Below are positions 11,127-22,435 of a stretch of 64,000 nt of DNA, in pieces. Every line of letters starts with the position of its first letter. Position 1 is the stretch's first letter. The stretch comes from Kingdonia uniflora. Lineage: Eukaryota; Streptophyta; Magnoliopsida; Ranunculales; Circaeasteraceae. The stretch is from NCBI GenBank assembly GCA_014058105.1, contig JACGCM010002659.1, positions 1,550,001 through 1,614,000 of the forward strand, read 5' to 3'. The notes beneath the pieces are model-generated. The model was given only the letters and a program-made list of their open reading frames with translations, did not search any database and was not told where the DNA came from. Made by a program: the position numbers and the translations under genes.

Positions 11127-12850
11127 GAGTTTGATCTTCCCTTGACAATTTATTCTCATACATTTCCCTTCTATATTAAGATAAGATTTTGATTAATTTG
11201 ATACATTTCTTACATCAATTCTTCACTATCTTTGAATAACCAAGGTTAGGTTTCTGTTAAGGAATATCTTACCTGAAGTAACAAGGCCACCAAATAATAT
11301 CCACTACATACAGTTCCAATACCAATTGTTAGAATCATCATCTCCCTCCTAATCTAAAAAATAGTTAAGAGTTTAGTATTACCTCCCTACACATGTTACA
11401 TGACTAATATTGTAGTTTGAGTTTTTTTTTTTACTTATTAAGGTTTTCTTAAGAAACAAGTTTTTTTTTTGGTTTGACGAAAACACCTACAAAAAGTAAA
11501 TGGGTCTGTAAACAAGGATTTTTATAAACTATTATTGTTTGTAAACAATTAGAACCAAAGGGGTGATACTAAAAACCATTGCAAAGAACTAAAAGAGACC
11601 TTAAAATATCATATTTGGGGGAAGTCGACATAATTGAGACTGACTCCATTAAATTCGTTCTTTTTTAAGCCAAAACATGTATGAGTGTCAATTTTCACTT
11701 TCATATTTTGATAGAAGGCAATGGTTCCCAATGGTGACTTTTTTATACAGGGCAATGGTGAATTCTGGTGCTAAATGCTGATGTGTTGGGCATTCTTATT
11801 AAAGTGACACCGCAAGGAGGGAAACAGAATATTACATAGAAAAATTTAAGGAATGGGTGCACCAACAAGCCATACTGTAGCTCGAGGTGCATCTATTATG
11901 ACATAGAAAAAAAAAAGGGAATACAAAATACTACACTTGGAATATGTAGACAAGGGAAGCATATTTTTAATAATTGTGCATTTCAAGTTGAGTTTATACA
12001 TGGCTGTTAAAAGGGAATAAACTATTAAATTGATAGAGAGTACCATACAACATCATAATCGAGAAGGGCTAAGCCTCTTCCTTCTTTCTCTGTCATCCCG
12101 CAACTCCTATCATTAAGGGTGTGAAGAAATTAAGATTATAGTCAAAGCATTGTCCAAAATAGATATACCAACTATCTATATCTCTGAAGGATCTCTGATA
12201 GATTAATCCAGTATAGTAGATATCCATGTGACTTCACATATATCCTTTAATATCATATATTATACCACCATGTTCTGATGTTTAAAATTCTTTTTCTACA
12301 TAGTTAAATAGTGGGAATAGAAAAGTATATATGGACATATAGGCAGGTGAAGATGAACCTTAACGGCAACTTTGTTATTGATTGGTGCAGTTTCATCACC
12401 GGTGATCTAATCAATTGTTTTGGTCAGCTTCAAAAATCCATCAAGATTCTCTCTTTCCATGACCTATGCGGATTACAAGGTATTTAGGTAAAATATAATT
12501 CATAATAATAGTGTCCACAAGATCACTAGGAATTGAAGTGTATTGCGATAATCAAGAGCGTAGTTTTGTAGCTGAAACACAAACAGCTATATTGACTCAT
12601 GATCCCAAGTTCACTAACAAGTACCTCTGAGAAATAACCAATAATAATTTCCTTAAAGTCACGTCTAATCAGAGGAGGAAAAGTCGATATATTACATATC
12701 GCTTGAGATTATTGAGGATTTGGACGAGTAATTTCCGAGGCAACATATTTCAACTCGTCCCTATTCCAGAGCAAATCGCAAGTTTTAGATACAAGATCTC
12801 CATTCAGCTGTCTCTTCTTCAAATAGAACTGTCTCATGAATATAGAATGT
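11127..12850. other. No gene recognised
   Basis: AT-rich sequence. The minus-strand frame at 11846-12046 shows no family features. I see no RNA gene or clear element ends. Confidence 0.5.
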
Positions 12851-12854
12851 GGCC

Positions 12855-12863
12855 TTTATAAAT
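12855..12863 (+). promoter_or_regulatory. TATA-like box before the P450 pseudogene
   Basis: tttataaat lies 31-39 bases upstream of the ATG at 12894, so any leader would be very short. Position and composition fit a plant TATA box, but activity is unknown. Confidence 0.35.
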
Positions 12864-12893
12864 ATGAATCAGGGGATTATATAGTACTAAGCC

Positions 12894-14290
12894 ATGGATC
12901 TCTATACTTTGGGTGTATGGCTTCCTTCTCTCCTACTTGTTCCTCTTATCTCTCAATTCATACACATCAAAAGAGGAGTGATAAGATCAGGGCCTCCTCC
13001 GAGTCCTTCTAGGCTTTACATCATAGCAAGGATGTTTAGGAGTCTTCTCCATCGTTCTCTTATGCAACTGTCTAAAAAACATGGTTCGGTCATGCTTTTG
13101 CAACTCGGTTAAGTACCCGTGTTAGTAGTCTCCTCGGAGGAAGCGGCAAGAGAGGTATTGAAGATGCATGATCATGTGTTTTGTAATAGACCTGTACTAG
13201 AAGGCTTTAGAAAACATTTGTACAATTTCAAAGATGTTGCACTTTCACCCTATGGGGAGTACTGGAGGTAGAAGAGAAAGATTTGTGTAATTGGGCTTCT
13301 TAGCATGAAGAATGTCCACTCATTTCAATCTATAACGGTTCAAGAGGTCGAGAATATGATCAAATCTATCTCCCTCGCATCTTCATGTGTCGTTAATCTC
13401 AATGAGAAGCTAAATCTTCTCTTGCATACAGTAATCCTAAGAATTGCTTTGGGTACGAGTTATGAAGGAAAAGAATTTGAGAGTGGTGGTAACCTTTCAA
13501 AACTTCTACATGGAGCTATAGCCATGATGGGTGCTTTTTATGTGCTTAGTTTATTCCCATACATAGGCAGGGTCATTGCTCTCTTCATCGGGTTGTAGCA
13601 AAAACTAGACAAGAATTTCAATGAGTTGGACGCATTGTTGCAACAAGCAGTAGATGAACATTTAGATCCTGATAGACAAACAGGAGAATATGAAGACATT
13701 GTTGATGTTTTGCTTCGCTTGGAAAAGGAACAGTTTGGTGAAATTCATTTTACTAAAGATCACATCAAGGCGATTCTCATGGTAATTTCAATACTTCTAC
13801 CTCTTGTTCTCATCTTTTGATCCCTTATCATTTGTTCAAATAGTTCGATAAAATAATATGTTGGTTGCAGGATATGTATCTAGCTGGTTCAGATACAAGT
13901 AGTCTCATACTTGTATGGACAATGTCAGAGCTATTAAAAATCCAAGAGTGATGAAGAAAGTGCAAGAAGAAGTTAGACGTTGTATGGGAAAGAAAGAAAA
14001 AATCGATGAAAACGATCTTGATCAGCTTCATTATCTTAAAATGGTGATTAAGGAATCTCTAAGAATACACCCCCCAGGCTCAGTATTAATCCCACGAGAA
14101 TGTATGAGTCATTGCATTATCAATGAATACGACATTAATCCAAAAATGTGGGTTCTTATTAACATCTGGGCAATTGCAAGAGATCTAGTATTATGGAAGA
14201 ACCCAGAAGAGTTCTTACCAAAGAGGTTCATAGATTGCCCCATTGATTTTAAGGGAAAAGATTTTGAGTTTTTACCATCAGGAACTCATA
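12894..14290 (+). pseudogene. Cytochrome P450 pseudogene, CYP71-like
   Basis: The ATG at 12894 opens an N-terminal hydrophobic anchor followed by the proline-rich hinge GPPPSPSRLYIIARM. Translation continues, across stops near 13110, 13270 and 13596, through [18 protein letters not shown] and LVDVLLRLEKEQFG-like segments. A phase-0 intron at 13782-13870 (donor gtaatt, acceptor ttgcag) splits AILM from DMYLAGSDTSS, the I-helix oxygen-binding motif and the usual CYP71 intron site. Exon 2 has the K-helix KESLRIHPP (ExxR) and FLPKRF (the PERF region). The sequence then departs at FEFLPSG near 14283, just before where FxxGxRxCxG should supply the haem cysteine. With stops in exon 1 and no haem loop it cannot encode an active enzyme. 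Confidence 0.9.
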
Positions 14291-15639
14291 TCCAAAAACA
14301 ACAAAGAATTGGGTTACGCATTTTACGACCCAAAACCATATCTCACAAAAAAAAATTAAAAGAAACTCAAAAATCATTAGTTCAATGCCTTGCGTCTGGA
14401 GTGAGCTTTATTTTGTGAAAACTTAGACTTTGTTTAATCGGGATTTGTACTGCGATTCTCATCCCAAGTTTGAGTACCAAGGAACTTCAAGAAAAGATAT
14501 CATCAAATGAGCAATCATTTGATTTCCAGATTTAAGCATCAATCTTCTTACTCTCCACTTTAGCAAGTGTTGTCTCCTCTAGGGAATGGTTTTGAGTGAA
14601 TTTGAAGGCGACAGTGAGTATTGAGTGTTCAAAAAAAGAAGTCAGGAGCATCCTCTCCTAAAGAAAACAAAGCAAGTATATAATGATAGTAAGTTACTAG
14701 CTATAACAACTTGGTTAAATACTTAATAGGTTTAAGTAATATTATTTAGTTAAGATATGCATATCATGGAGAAGATGGAATCATGTAATCACTATGCATT
14801 ACTCTCCTGTCATGAGAACTCCTTCAGCTAATCAAATTAATAAATAATTCGACAAACTCTCTACATTCGATCTCAACATAACAAGAATAGCAGCCACCAA
14901 ATTTAACTACTATAAAACGCTCCCTACAAAAATGAAGGACCTCATCACCAACCGTCTTAAGTTCGAAGACTGTCAATGTTTCTGAACTTCAAGGTTTAAA
15001 CTCCCAAGAATATATTGGGTAGTTCTAAGAACAAAAAAGGTATCATATCATGGAGGATATTTCAATTATACATGTAAAATAGCATGTTTAAGCGTATATG
15101 GATATCATTATTCTTAAAAGCATTCCTTTAGCACAGACCAAAAATTCCTGAATGTTTTCTAAATTTCGGAAACTATAATTTTCAAATCTATAATAAAAAA
15201 ATTCCTAAGTATTATTCTTAAAGGACTCTAAACCACAAGGTTATCATTTGTAATCATTGTATTGATGAATCAAAATCATCAGAAAGATAGAGAACTGATT
15301 GACGGTAGCAATTTAGAAAAATGGGCATCCTCCCAAAGATTAAAAGTAAGAATCATACCTAGATTTGATAACAGAAAAATCAAAAGTAGCAAGGAGATGT
15401 TGAGAAGTTTTTCGCAGAATCCGATTAACGGTGGGATACTCTAAATAGTTGATGCAATTGCCATGACTTTTAAGGGTTATGCAACCAGATATTAAACTCG
15501 AATCAAAACCCTGTAGACGGTAGAGGCAGACCTCAATTACTCAGTTTGAGCCTAAAAGTGAAGATGTTTAAAATCTACATGAATTATTTGTTCTTATACC
15601 TTTTAAAGTCTACTCACGAAGTAAAATAGACCCAAACCA
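14291..15639. other. No gene recognised
   Basis: Downstream of the P450 relic the sequence is AT-rich. The frame at 15262-15444 is basic and serine-rich with no recognised domain. I found no LTR of the chromovirus here. Confidence 0.45.
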
Positions 15640-15913
15640 TGCCACAAATGATAAATAACGACGTGATTACCAAAATAACCTCAGTCATGTCATTTATAAA
15701 ACGACGTGAAAAGCAATTCTTTTTACATCATTATCTACAACGATGTTGTATATAGAGATAATAATAAATAACGTCACTATTTTGAGAAATGACGTAGTAC
15801 CTATACGAAGTATGCTAACTCCCGAAAATAAAAGGTAAAAGTGGACAAATAATGTCACTCTCTCATTAAATGACGTTATTTAGATGACGTAAATGCCTAT
15901 ATTTGTTGTAGTG
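15640..15913. mobile_element. CACTA-type terminus
   Basis: The stretch ends at tatatttgttgtagtg, the reverse complement of CACTACAACAAATATA, a standard CACTA end. The preceding 270 bp carry many short subterminal motifs built on atgacgt or acgtcat in both orientations (near 15658, 15700, 15770, 15788, 15870 and 15885). No opposite CACTAC end was seen upstream in the window. The terminus joins directly to the interior of a chromovirus protease, so the insertion is younger than, or was rearranged with, that element. Confidence 0.7.
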
Positions 15914-17578
15914 CCATGTGCGTCCAAGGAATGCTCAAAAACCATCCAATAACAATTCTCATCGACTCTGGCTTTACACATAATTTTCTTAACCCCCGTT
16001 TAGCAAAAGCATGTAGATGTCTTGTTCATTCCGATCGTTCTTTCAAAGTAATGGTCGCCGATGGAAGTTTTATTCAAATTCATGGACATTGCGAAGGGGT
16101 CGAAGTTTGATCTCATACCTTTAAGTTTAAAGCAGACTACTTCCTTCTTGTTATGAGTGGATGTGATCTGGTATTAGGCGCGGAATGGTTACGCTCCCTT
16201 GGCCCTATAACATGGGATTTCTCTACACTTACCATGTCTTTTAAGAACAATAATCATCTGTATACTTTGGCGGGTAATGGGTATTCACCGGCGCAAGCTA
16301 CAATATGTTGTCTAATGGAGAAACTATTAACTCAAGAACAACTTGGGTTTGTTCTTCATATATTCCATCTTCAACCCCAATATCTAGATCAGGAATTACC
16401 CACTACACTTACTGACTTACTTGCTAAATTTTCTGACCTATTCTCAATCCCATCTGAACTTCCACCATCTCGTTCCCATGACCACCACATTCTACTTCTT
16501 CCAAATACAACCCTAATTAATGTTCTCCCCTACCATTACCCTCATGTCCAAAAAAATGAAATAGAAAAATTGGTCCGTGATATGTTACTCGATGGCATTA
16601 TTCAACCAAGTTCAAGCCCATTTTCTTCACCGGTATTTTTGGTGCGGAAAAAAGATGGAACATGCCATTTTTGTGTTGATTATCGCGCTCTTAACAAAGT
16701 GATAGTTAAATATTGATACCCCATCCCCATGATTGATCAATTGCTTGATGAATTTCACGGCGCACGGATTTTTACGAAGCTCGATTTACATTCAAGATAT
16801 CATCAAATATGTGTGCACCAAGAGGATATCCCAAAAATAGCCTTCCAAACACACGACAGACATTATGAGTTCCTTGTCATGCCATTTGGCCTTCTAACGC
16901 ACCAGCCACATTTCAAAGCTTAATGAACCAAATTTTTTAACCGCTCTTACGAAGGTCTGTGCTTATTTTTTATCGATGATATCTTGGTTTATAGTAAAAT
17001 GATGGAGGAGCACTTGGTTCATTTACGTACTGCGCTTGCTTATTTACGTACTCACAAATTATTTGTCAAGCTTTCCAAATGCTTTTTCGGATAAACCCAC
17101 ATCAATTATTTGGGTCATATTATTTCTTCCGAAGGTGTTTCGGTGGATTAGGAAAAGATTCAATCTATGATTAACTGGTCCAATCCACCAACTCTCAAGG
17201 AACTCCGTAGATTCTTGGGGCTTACCGGCTATTACAGAAAATTTGTACGTGACTATGGAAAAATCAGCGGTCCTTTAGCAACCATGCTTTGAAAGGACTC
17301 CTTCATTTGGACACATGAATCGGCCGCGGCTTTTGAAACTCTCAAGACATCAATGATGACTACTCCAGTCCTTACATTACCTGATTTGTCTCAAGAGTTT
17401 GTCATCGAATGTGACGCATCCGTCACTGGAATAGGTGTCGTCTTATCTCAAGGTGGTCGTCCCATTGCTTTACTAGCCATTCTTTATCGCCCCGCAATCT
17501 CAATATGTCGGTTTATGATAAAGAAATGTTAGCCATCGCATTTGCAGTAAATAAATGGCGCCCCTACCTCCTTGGTAA
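15914..17578 (+). pseudogene. Chromovirus-like gypsy pol, part 1: protease, RT, RNase H start
   Basis: The protease has ITILIDSGFTHNFLNPRLA (15952 onward; DSG retained). RT has FSSPVFLVRKKDGTCHFCVD, YRALNKV, a stop near 16714, then [28 protein letters not shown] and the catalytic box FIDDILVYSK near 16970. A LGHIISSEGVSVD and [20 protein letters not shown] segment follows, then RNase H with IECDASVTGIGVVLSQGGRP. The final codons, NKWRPYLLG, are cut by the copia element at 17578. Gag and the 5' LTR are absent; the left edge is the CACTA end. Several stops and frameshifts are present. Confidence 0.9.
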
Positions 17579-18225
17579 TGTTGAGAATCAAGGTAGGTAC
17601 TTTATCTTCCCTTCGAAGAACGATACACGGAAATTGCCAACCCAAGAAGTAAATTAACAAGAACAATATAGGACACGAAGAACTATCCCAGAGGAGAAAA
17701 GTGGAAAACCCTTGCGGATAAAAAACCACTCCCTACGAACAATTCACTATGATATCAAATAGGTTACAACGATCTCTCAAACTTCTCAAGCTTTAATAGA
17801 GTCTTTTAAACCCTAGCCTCTCTAAGGCTAAACTCACAATAGGATTAGACTAACAACTAACCCTAGACTCCCTTATAAACATGGGAGGTCATTACATATG
17901 AATAGGCTTGAAGTACGGATCACGAGACAGACCAACGTCCCCAAAAACACCTTCTAAAGCTGACTTAACGAGGTCTATTCGAATAAGATGTGTTCTGAAC
18001 GTTTCTGTTCGAATAGGCAAAAGTCTATTCGAGCAGACATCATCTATTCGAATAGACATGACTTTTATTCGAATAAACTATTAACTGCCTCCCTCTGTTC
18101 AAACAAATAAAGGTCTATTCGAATAGGACTTTGAAAAGACCCTTTTTCAAACCGTCTTCGATCCTCGCTCGTCCCAAGTGCTCCGATGAACTTCCTCTAA
18201 CACGATTCAAGTTCATATCATAACA
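17579..18225 (-). repeat. Copia 3' LTR
   Basis: This is 647 bp. On the plus strand it starts tgttgagaatc and ends catatcataaca, and it aligns with 28437-29210 along its length. It lacks the internal 127-bp duplication of the other LTR. It contains several 10-12 bp palindromes of the ctattcgaatag type between about 17970 and 18125. Confidence 0.92.
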
Positions 18226-18238
18226 ATCTCCCACTTGA
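18226..18238 (-). promoter_or_regulatory. Copia polypurine tract
   Basis: On the minus strand caagtgggagat lies directly before the 3' LTR start tgttatg. This is the position and composition of the plus-strand primer site. Confidence 0.8.
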
Positions 18239-19706
18239 AACCAAATCCCGTAACCCTTCTCCAGATCTCCCAATGAATTGCTCGCACTACCCGGACCTTC
18301 CATCTTGAAGAACTATAGAAGTTGTACATGTCGTCAACTTTTGAAAAATCACCACCTTCGCAAAAATATCGGCCGGATTCACATCAGTGTGAATCTTCAC
18401 AAGATTCAGCACACTCTCTTTGAGGAGAGAGCAAATATAGTGATACCGAATATCAATGTGTTTGGTCCTAGAGTGAAAAGCCAAATTATTTACTAAGTGT
18501 ATAGCTTTTTGACTATCACTATACAACTTAGGAGAGAATTGTTTTCAACCAAGCTATTTCATCAACCCTTTGAGCCAAACCATATCATTGCACACTTCTG
18601 TAGCTGCAACATATTCCGCCTCCGTCGTGGACAAAGCTACAATCTTCTGTAGCATAAAAACCTATGTAACTGCACTGCTTCCCAATGTAAAAACGAAACC
18701 ACTAGTGCACTTCCGCCTATCCATGTCACCCGCCATATCATAATCAACAAAACCCTGTAAGCATATCTGAGAACCTCCATAACATAATGTCATATCTTGA
18801 GTCCTCTTTAGATACCTCAGTATCCATTTCACAGCTCTTCAATGCTCCTGGCCGGGATTGCTCATATACCTACTAACAACTCCCACTACTTGGGTAATGT
18901 CCAGTCTCATACAAATCATAGCGCATATTACGCTACCAACCGACGATTGATAAGGAACTTTCCGCATCTCATCCCGATCCTTCTGCGTCTTCGGACAACA
19001 ATCCTTTGACAATTTGAAGTGACCTCCCAATGGTGTACTAACAACCTTAGAACCACCCATATTGAACCACTTCAGTACTTTACCGATGTACTCAGCTTGA
19101 GATAACTTCAATTCTCACCATTTTCTGTCCCTTGTAACACGTAAACCAATAACTTGCCTTGCCGTACCCAAGTCCTTTATTGAAAACTCCCGGGATAACA
19201 GTTCCTTCAACTTAACAATCTCTTCCATGTCAGCACTTGCTACCAACGTATCATCTACATACAGAAGTAGAATAATATACGAGATCCCCGTATTCTTAAT
19301 AAAACAACAGTGATCCGCATTATTCTTCGAATAGCCATTTCTGGACATGGACTGCTTAAACTTTAAATACCACTGCCTCGGCATTTGTTTCAAACTATAT
19401 AAGTTCTTCGAATAGCCTACACAAAAGATCTTTTTTCCCTTTAACCGAATGCCCTTCTGGCTGCTTCATATAAATTTCTTCATCAAGGATACCGTGAAGA
19501 AAAGTAGTCTTAATATCAAGTTGTTCAAGATGCAAATCTTCAACAGCAACTATATTCATCATAACCCGAATAGTAGACATCTTCACAATAGGAGCAAAAA
19601 TCTCACCGAAATCAACGCCATCTTTCTGCTGAAAGCCCTTCACCACAAGTCTAGCCTTGAATCTCCTTGAACCATCAGCATCAGATTCCTGCTTTACCCT
19701 TTATAC
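18239..19706 (-). pseudogene. Copia reverse transcriptase and RNase H
   Basis: The minus-strand translation gives ARLVVKGFQQKDGVDFGEIF, APIVKMSTIRVMM, LDIKTTFLHGILDEEIYMKQ, then the catalytic LLLYVDDTLVASA near 19250. A thumb follows (KDLGTARQVIGL) and then SVGSVICAMICMRLDITQVV. The RNase H part has YSDSQKAIHLVNN and SRTKHIDIRYHYI, with IHTDVNPADIFAK near the end. There are frame breaks at about 19394, 19112 and between 18839 and 18530. Its 5' end is cut by the hAT target duplication. Upstream of the cut the frame reads W-V-stop, so a stop is present at the junction itself. Confidence 0.9.
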
Positions 19707-20549
19707 TAGGCCTATTTTCTGATCGAAAATAGAGGTGTTCGAAATTTTTCTGATTTTTTTTTTATCTAGAAAACCTGTTCCGATCCGATCCGATTTTTTT
19801 CGGAACTGCCAAAATAGATCCGAATCCGAAAATTTTCGGAATTTTAGAATTCGGAACAAAATTCAGAATTTTCGGAATAAATTTCGGATATTCTGAAAAA
19901 TCAGCAAATAAAAAAATTCCAAAAATTCCGAAAAATATGATTTTAAAATAAAAAAATAAAAATATATTTAACAACTTAAAAATAATAACAAATTAACAAC
20001 TAAATACCACTTGAAAATAATTACACACATGAAAATAAATATTGTCCAAATATGTTTACAAAATTAAACATCCATTTAACACATTAAACATCATTACAAA
20101 ATTAAATATCATTTTTTGAAAATCTCAGCCACAGGAGTTTCATGCAATGCTTTCTCAACCAACTTGGCACTACAAAATCCACAAACATTCAAGAAAAATC
20201 ATTAGCCAACAAGGAAATAAAGTTTTATTTGCTATGATGCTCATTTAAACAATTCAAGGAAAAAACAATTATTTTGTGAGAAACTACATCTAATATGATG
20301 ACAGCTACTGTATGCTAGTTGCTGAGTGCATTTCATACCCATTATAGGATGAGCAGTCTATCCAATAACTATCAACATTTTAATAGTTATTGGATAAAAA
20401 ATGATATTAGTAGAATGCCAACATATTTCAATAATTCTTAAGGCACAAGTTAATTTAAGCTTTTCGGTGATGATCTATAATTGTCAGGAGTAAATCATTC
20501 TACAAAGATAAAGCAAATAAAATAGTTGCATAATATCTGCAGTACTTAC

Positions 20550-20622
20550 ACCAAACCTCAAAAGAAGACATAATTTGCCAACACCGGAGTCCCCAATGAG
20601 CAAAAGCTTAAAAAGATAGTCA
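20550..20622 (-). pseudogene. Rab GTPase exon (RabD/Rab1-like P-loop)
   Basis: The minus strand reads [20 protein letters not shown] then LRFG. GDSGVGK is the Rab P-loop; the family has S where L follows it here (GKS to GKL), which would remove the Mg-binding serine. The 73-nt exon is bounded by acceptor ttgcag and donor gtaagt, and its first base completes a split codon, as expected for exon 2 of plant RabD-type genes. No other Rab exon was recognised nearby, so this is an isolated captured exon. It lies between the hAT terminus and the transposase. Confidence 0.8.
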
Positions 20623-20984
20623 CTGCAAAAAGGAGGGCAAAGATGTGCTTCACATTAAGGAAGATGGGAGTTGCAAATATGAACTTTTATTACATTGACA
20701 AAATCAGAAGTCATTGGATGCATAGACAAAAGCCATTTGTTCATTATAACTTAATAGCTATTCTTAAGAATTGGTTTTAATGGGTGTTTGCATTTACTTA
20801 GCAAGTAAAACAGTAAACTAGTAAGCATGGATACGTTAGCAAAAGGGTTTTCTAAGCAACAAAGACCATTCACTTGTTGAAGCTACAACCTAGTGGTATC
20901 CTAAGTGCTGAAGCTAGGCTCATCCTAAAAATTTAAAAAATCTCTTACTGAATTGGAGCTTGATAAACCTTCGCGGACGGGTTA

Positions 20985-21916
20985 CTTTAATGTCTCAGGT
21001 GCCAACATTTTCTGGTTTCTTGGCTTATCCTTATGGTGATATGCAGATGTTTCCAATCATGTATCCAGCCCTAATTCCGGGGTTAATCCCCTTGCAGAAT
21101 GCGGAACCTATTAACCATGGTGCAGGCATTTATGCTGTTCCAGTTATTCCTTTTATGGGATCGATGACTGGCCTTACATCCAACACTCTTATTCCTCATA
21201 CATACAATATACCAACATAAGTTTTGTCACTTGTCAAGATGAATTTTCATATGTTTAAGTGTTCTTCTCTTATGTTTGCTATCACATTTAACCGTTTGAG
21301 TTAGATGTAAATGTTAGATAGGATGTCTATTGCTCAAGTTTAAACAACTTTCATATCTTAAAGGAACAAGCATAACTAAAATAAGTGTAAAATATAAAGG
21401 ATGTGCAGACATTTACAGTGGAAATCCAATTGAAACCAACCTATAAACGATGTTACGGTATCCATCCTCTCATTTACAGTGGAAAGCTAAATTTTCTCTT
21501 TTTTGGTACACATATTTCTACGCGCCATCCCTTTAGATCCTCATTTTCAGTCACAGGTTAGGAGGGAAACAGATATCTAAATAGACTTTTATGGAAATTT
21601 GACAAACTTTTACCCATCAAGGATATGCCTAATCAATTGACGGATTTTCTTAGACGACCAACAAAATTATAAAAGGCTGATCACTTGATTGAACTCATCT
21701 ATTTGGTGGCATCAACTAGAACCTAAATATATTCTTTTTGTTTCAATTGCCTACTTGTTTACTGTATGCGCCTGTACTATCAGAAGGACAAGTACTCCGG
21801 AGGGCGGAGCAGTGACTACTGGACAAGAAGCACAGCAGCAGCATGCAGTGCAAAGACAAGTTATTGTGAGGAGATTTCACTTTGCATTTCAGATAGACTT
21901 ATTGCTCAGATAGACT
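20985..21916 (+). pseudogene. Captured fragment of an unnamed plant membrane-protein gene
   Basis: At 20995-21220 the plus strand reads QVPTFSGFLAYPYGDMQMFP, then PALIPGLIPLQNAEPINHGA and GIYAVPVIPFMGSMTGL, ending NTLIPHTYNIPT. After about 550 bp, 21779-21915 reads TSTPEGGAVTTGQEAQQQ then RQVIVRRFHFAFQIDLLLR. This matches, from memory, a plant protein with a proline-rich middle and a RRFQIAFQLDLLL membrane-proximal segment. I cannot name it. The break between the blocks looks like a retained intron, so the source was genomic DNA. It is opposite in strand to the transposase. Not an intact gene. Confidence 0.6.
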
Positions 21917-22116
21917 TGTTGCACTTGTTTATCTGTAAGTAACCATGTATTTTATATTAGGTACTCCTTTGCATTCCAAGTTTCCTTTATGTTCTTTAAT
22001 TGTAAATGAGCTTTGCTAATTTCTTGCTGCTGAAGATATCAAGCTGGAGCTTTCACCCCTTTAATGTGATGGCTTTCACAAAACATAAGGGCAGGAGCTC
22101 CTCCCCAGCCACACTG

Positions 22117-22192
22117 ACCGACTGGGACTAAACGGACTAAACAGACTGACTGGGACTGAACAGAGTAACAGACTGACTGGGACTAAACTGAA
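22117..22192. repeat. Short tandem repeat, gactgactgggact units
   Basis: Three imperfect copies of a unit around gactgactgggactaaac occur here within the hAT element. Confidence 0.6.
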
Positions 22193-22435
22193 TGTACTCT
22201 AAATTTTAAGGGTTCAGAGTCTTCAAACTTTAGATATTGTAAGTACTAAGTATATCCAAAAGGAACACTCTTAATTCCTACATCTACGACATCTGGAAGG
22301 ATTCAAAAACTATATCCTACTTGCAAAACATGATAGAACATGATAAAACATGTAAGATGAGGAAACTTACACAAGATCTTCAAAAACATCAAGAAGTTGA
22401 TCCAAGCACTAAACTTCTCATCTCGTTAAATACAA

